Positions 62,945 through 64,000 of a DNA stretch of 64,000 nt are shown here, piece after piece; the first letter of the stretch is position 1; each line of letters starts with the position of its first letter. Below the pieces are notes generated by a model. It had not been told where the DNA came from. It saw nothing but the letters and a program-made list of their open reading frames with translations, and did not search any database. Source of the stretch: CBDDBU01 sp965226045 (lineage in GTDB: Bacteria > Pseudomonadota > Alphaproteobacteria > VGEJ01); contig CBDDBU010000024.1 in the NCBI GenBank assembly GCA_965226045.1, positions 124,001-188,000 on the forward strand, given 5' to 3'. A program made the position numbers and the translations under genes.

Positions 62945-63137
62945 ATGGCTGGACCGTTAACGCGCTACCCGATGGCGGCGCCGCCCATCCGCCCACCGGC
63001 CGTGCCGCACATCGGGAATCATGCGGTCGCGGCACCGCGCTGGCGTGGCGTGCTCGCGCTCTCCGCCCTGGTCATGTCTGGCGCTCGCTGGCTACGCGCT
63101 GATGGTATTCGCCATCAGTTTGTATAACGGAGCATGA
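62945..63137 (+). pseudogene. Small single-pass membrane protein, frameshifted
   Basis: From ATG 62945 the frame reads through a Pro-rich stretch into RGVLALSALVM. Removing one base near 63078 makes it continue as LALAGYALMVFAISLYNGA and stop at 63135-63137, giving one clean membrane helix. The protein would be 63 residues. It precedes the sarcosine oxidase gene on the same strand. The family was not recognised, and the shift may be real or a read error. Confidence 0.45.
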
Positions 63138-63290
63138 GCTGAGGCGCAGCCGGCAAGGCCGCGCCCGTAGGGATGATCCGCGACCGCTCGGCGGCTATTT
63201 TCGGTAGCCTGCCAGGGCGCGACGACAAAGCCCTTGAAGCGCCGGCGGGATTCGGCAACTCTCGCGCCCGGAGCTGACGAACAATAACGA

Positions 63291-63311
63291 GGGACCGCGC
63301 AGCGCGGTCCC
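63291..63311. repeat. Short perfect hairpin upstream of soxB
   Basis: GGGACCGCG-CAG-CGCGGTCCC, a 9-bp stem with a 3-base loop, 12 bases before the soxB ATG and just ahead of its ribosome-binding site. No T-run follows. Confidence 0.6.
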
Positions 63312-63323
63312 GGCCGGGGGAGA

Positions 63324-64000
63324 ATGGCGGCGCCCGCCAAATATTCATTCTGGAGCCTGCTCAGGAACGCCGGCTCCTATCACCAGGGCTGGCAGCGGGT
63401 GTGGCGCCAGCCAGAGCCCAAATCCGCCTATGAGGTAGTCATCATTGGCGGCGGTGGGCACGGTCTGGCCACTGCCTACTATCTCGCCACGGTCCACGGC
63501 ATCACCGATGTGGCCGTGATCGAGAAGGGCTGGCTCGGTGGCGGCAACACCGGCCGCAATACCACGGTTGTTCGCTCCAACTATCTCTACGACGAAAGCT
63601 CCGGGATCTACGAGCTGTCGATGAAGCTGTGGGAGGGCCTGTCGCAGGAGCTCAACTACAACACCATGTTCAGCCAGCGCGGCGTTCTCGGCCTCTCGCA
63701 CGATCGCCACGGCAACGACGAGCAGTGGCGACGCGGCGGCGCCATCCGGCTCAATGGTATCGATTCCGAGTTCCTGAGCGTGGCTCAGGTCAAGGCTTTC
63801 GTGCCGATCATCAACACCTCGACCAACATCCGCTATCCCTTGTTCGGCGGCATGCTCCAGCGGCGCGGCGGCAATGCCCGTCACGATGCGGTCGCCTGGG
63901 GCTTCGCCCGCGGCGCCGACGCGCACGGCGTCGACATTCTGCAGGAGACCGAGGTCACGGGTCTGGTGCGCGAGGGTAGCGGCATCAGCGCCGTCGAAAC
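63324..64000 (+). CDS. soxB: Sarcosine oxidase subunit beta, 5' part (runs off window)
   Basis: The first 225 residues of the beta subunit of heterotetrameric sarcosine oxidase, which demethylates sarcosine and feeds one-carbon metabolism. The FAD-binding site is VVIIGGGGHGLATAYYLATV, followed by EKGWLGGGNTGRNTTVVRSN and the RYPLFGGMLQRRGGNARHDA region. The ATG at 63324 has GGGGGAG upstream. The rest of the gene, and probably soxD-soxA-soxG, would follow beyond the window. Confidence 0.93.
   Translation, partial: MAAPAKYSFWSLLRNAGSYHQGWQRVWRQPEPKSAYEVVIIGGGGHGLATAYYLATVHGITDVAVIEKGWLGGGNTGRNTTVVRSNYLYDESSGIYELSMKLWEGLSQELNYNTMFSQRGVLGLSHDRHGNDEQWRRGGAIRLNGIDSEFLSVAQVKAFVPIINTSTNIRYPLFGGMLQRRGGNARHDAVAWGFARGADAHGVDILQETEVTGLVREGSGISAVE

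Overview
The window is a chromosomal segment of a GC-rich alphaproteobacterium, most likely a Rhodospirillales-type lineage. This is inferred from gene order and protein character, not from a database search. The clearest clue is the minus-strand block rplU-rpmA-obgE-proB-proA-nadD-rsfS-rlmH-gpmI-envC-ctpA-polysaccharide deacetylase-rppH (27.0 to 15.1 kb), a familiar alphaproteobacterial arrangement. The divergent priA / fsa-DUF484-xerC pair (52.9-57.6 kb) is also typical. No rRNA, tRNA or CRISPR array was seen.

Layout. 0-5 kb: 3' end of recQ, a luciferase-like monooxygenase, then two decayed minus-strand genes (a TTC38-like TPR protein and an acetolactate-synthase-like protein with an internal deletion). 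5-15 kb: a class III aminotransferase and a polyamine-type ABC transporter split over a divergent promoter, then divergent hyuA and hyuB (hydantoinase/oxoprolinase subunits). 15-27 kb: the housekeeping block. 27-30.2 kb: an S1C protease homologue without a visible catalytic triad and a frameshifted REC-GGDEF-EAL protein. 30.2-30.8 kb: a non-coding region with a leftward terminator-like hairpin and a cluster of DnaA-box-like nonamers. 30.8-37.3 kb: mlaC, a Sel1-repeat gene and mlaA, then a frameshifted gamma-carbonic anhydrase, a dgcN-dgcA pair (D-glutamate catabolism) and pgk.

37.3-43.8 kb is the accessory zone. It holds an unrecognised pseudogene with in-frame stops, then an AT-richer island with remnants of a PD-(D/E)XK nuclease gene, a serine recombinase with an amber codon, and a 5' ORF fragment. 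A 739-bp element with about 41-bp perfect terminal inverted repeats and an 8-bp target duplication sits inside the nuclease gene and carries no transposase. An IS21-family element closes the island; it has no visible target duplication, cuts off an ORF on its left and a DUF962 gene on its right, and its istA has an amber codon.

43.8-51.7 kb is a fatty-acid beta-oxidation operon: MerR regulator, AidB-like acyl-CoA dehydrogenase, thiolase, FadN-type dehydrogenase/hydratase, FadE-type acyl-CoA dehydrogenase and an SCP2 protein. It is preceded by an ACGTAAACGTAAACGT-like operator over a candidate promoter. 51.7-64 kb: a MetE-like protein, priA, fsa, DUF484, xerC, a poly-G-frameshifted LigB-type dioxygenase, an alpha/beta hydrolase, a second luciferase-like monooxygenase, the kbl-tdh threonine pathway, a frameshifted small membrane protein, and the 5' end of sarcosine oxidase subunit beta.

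About ten accessory genes are broken by frameshifts, in-frame stops, deletions or insertions, while the roughly thirty core genes are intact. That pattern suggests real, ongoing gene loss such as host association or relaxed selection, rather than uniform sequencing error. Long-read or homopolymer error could still explain some single-base cases.
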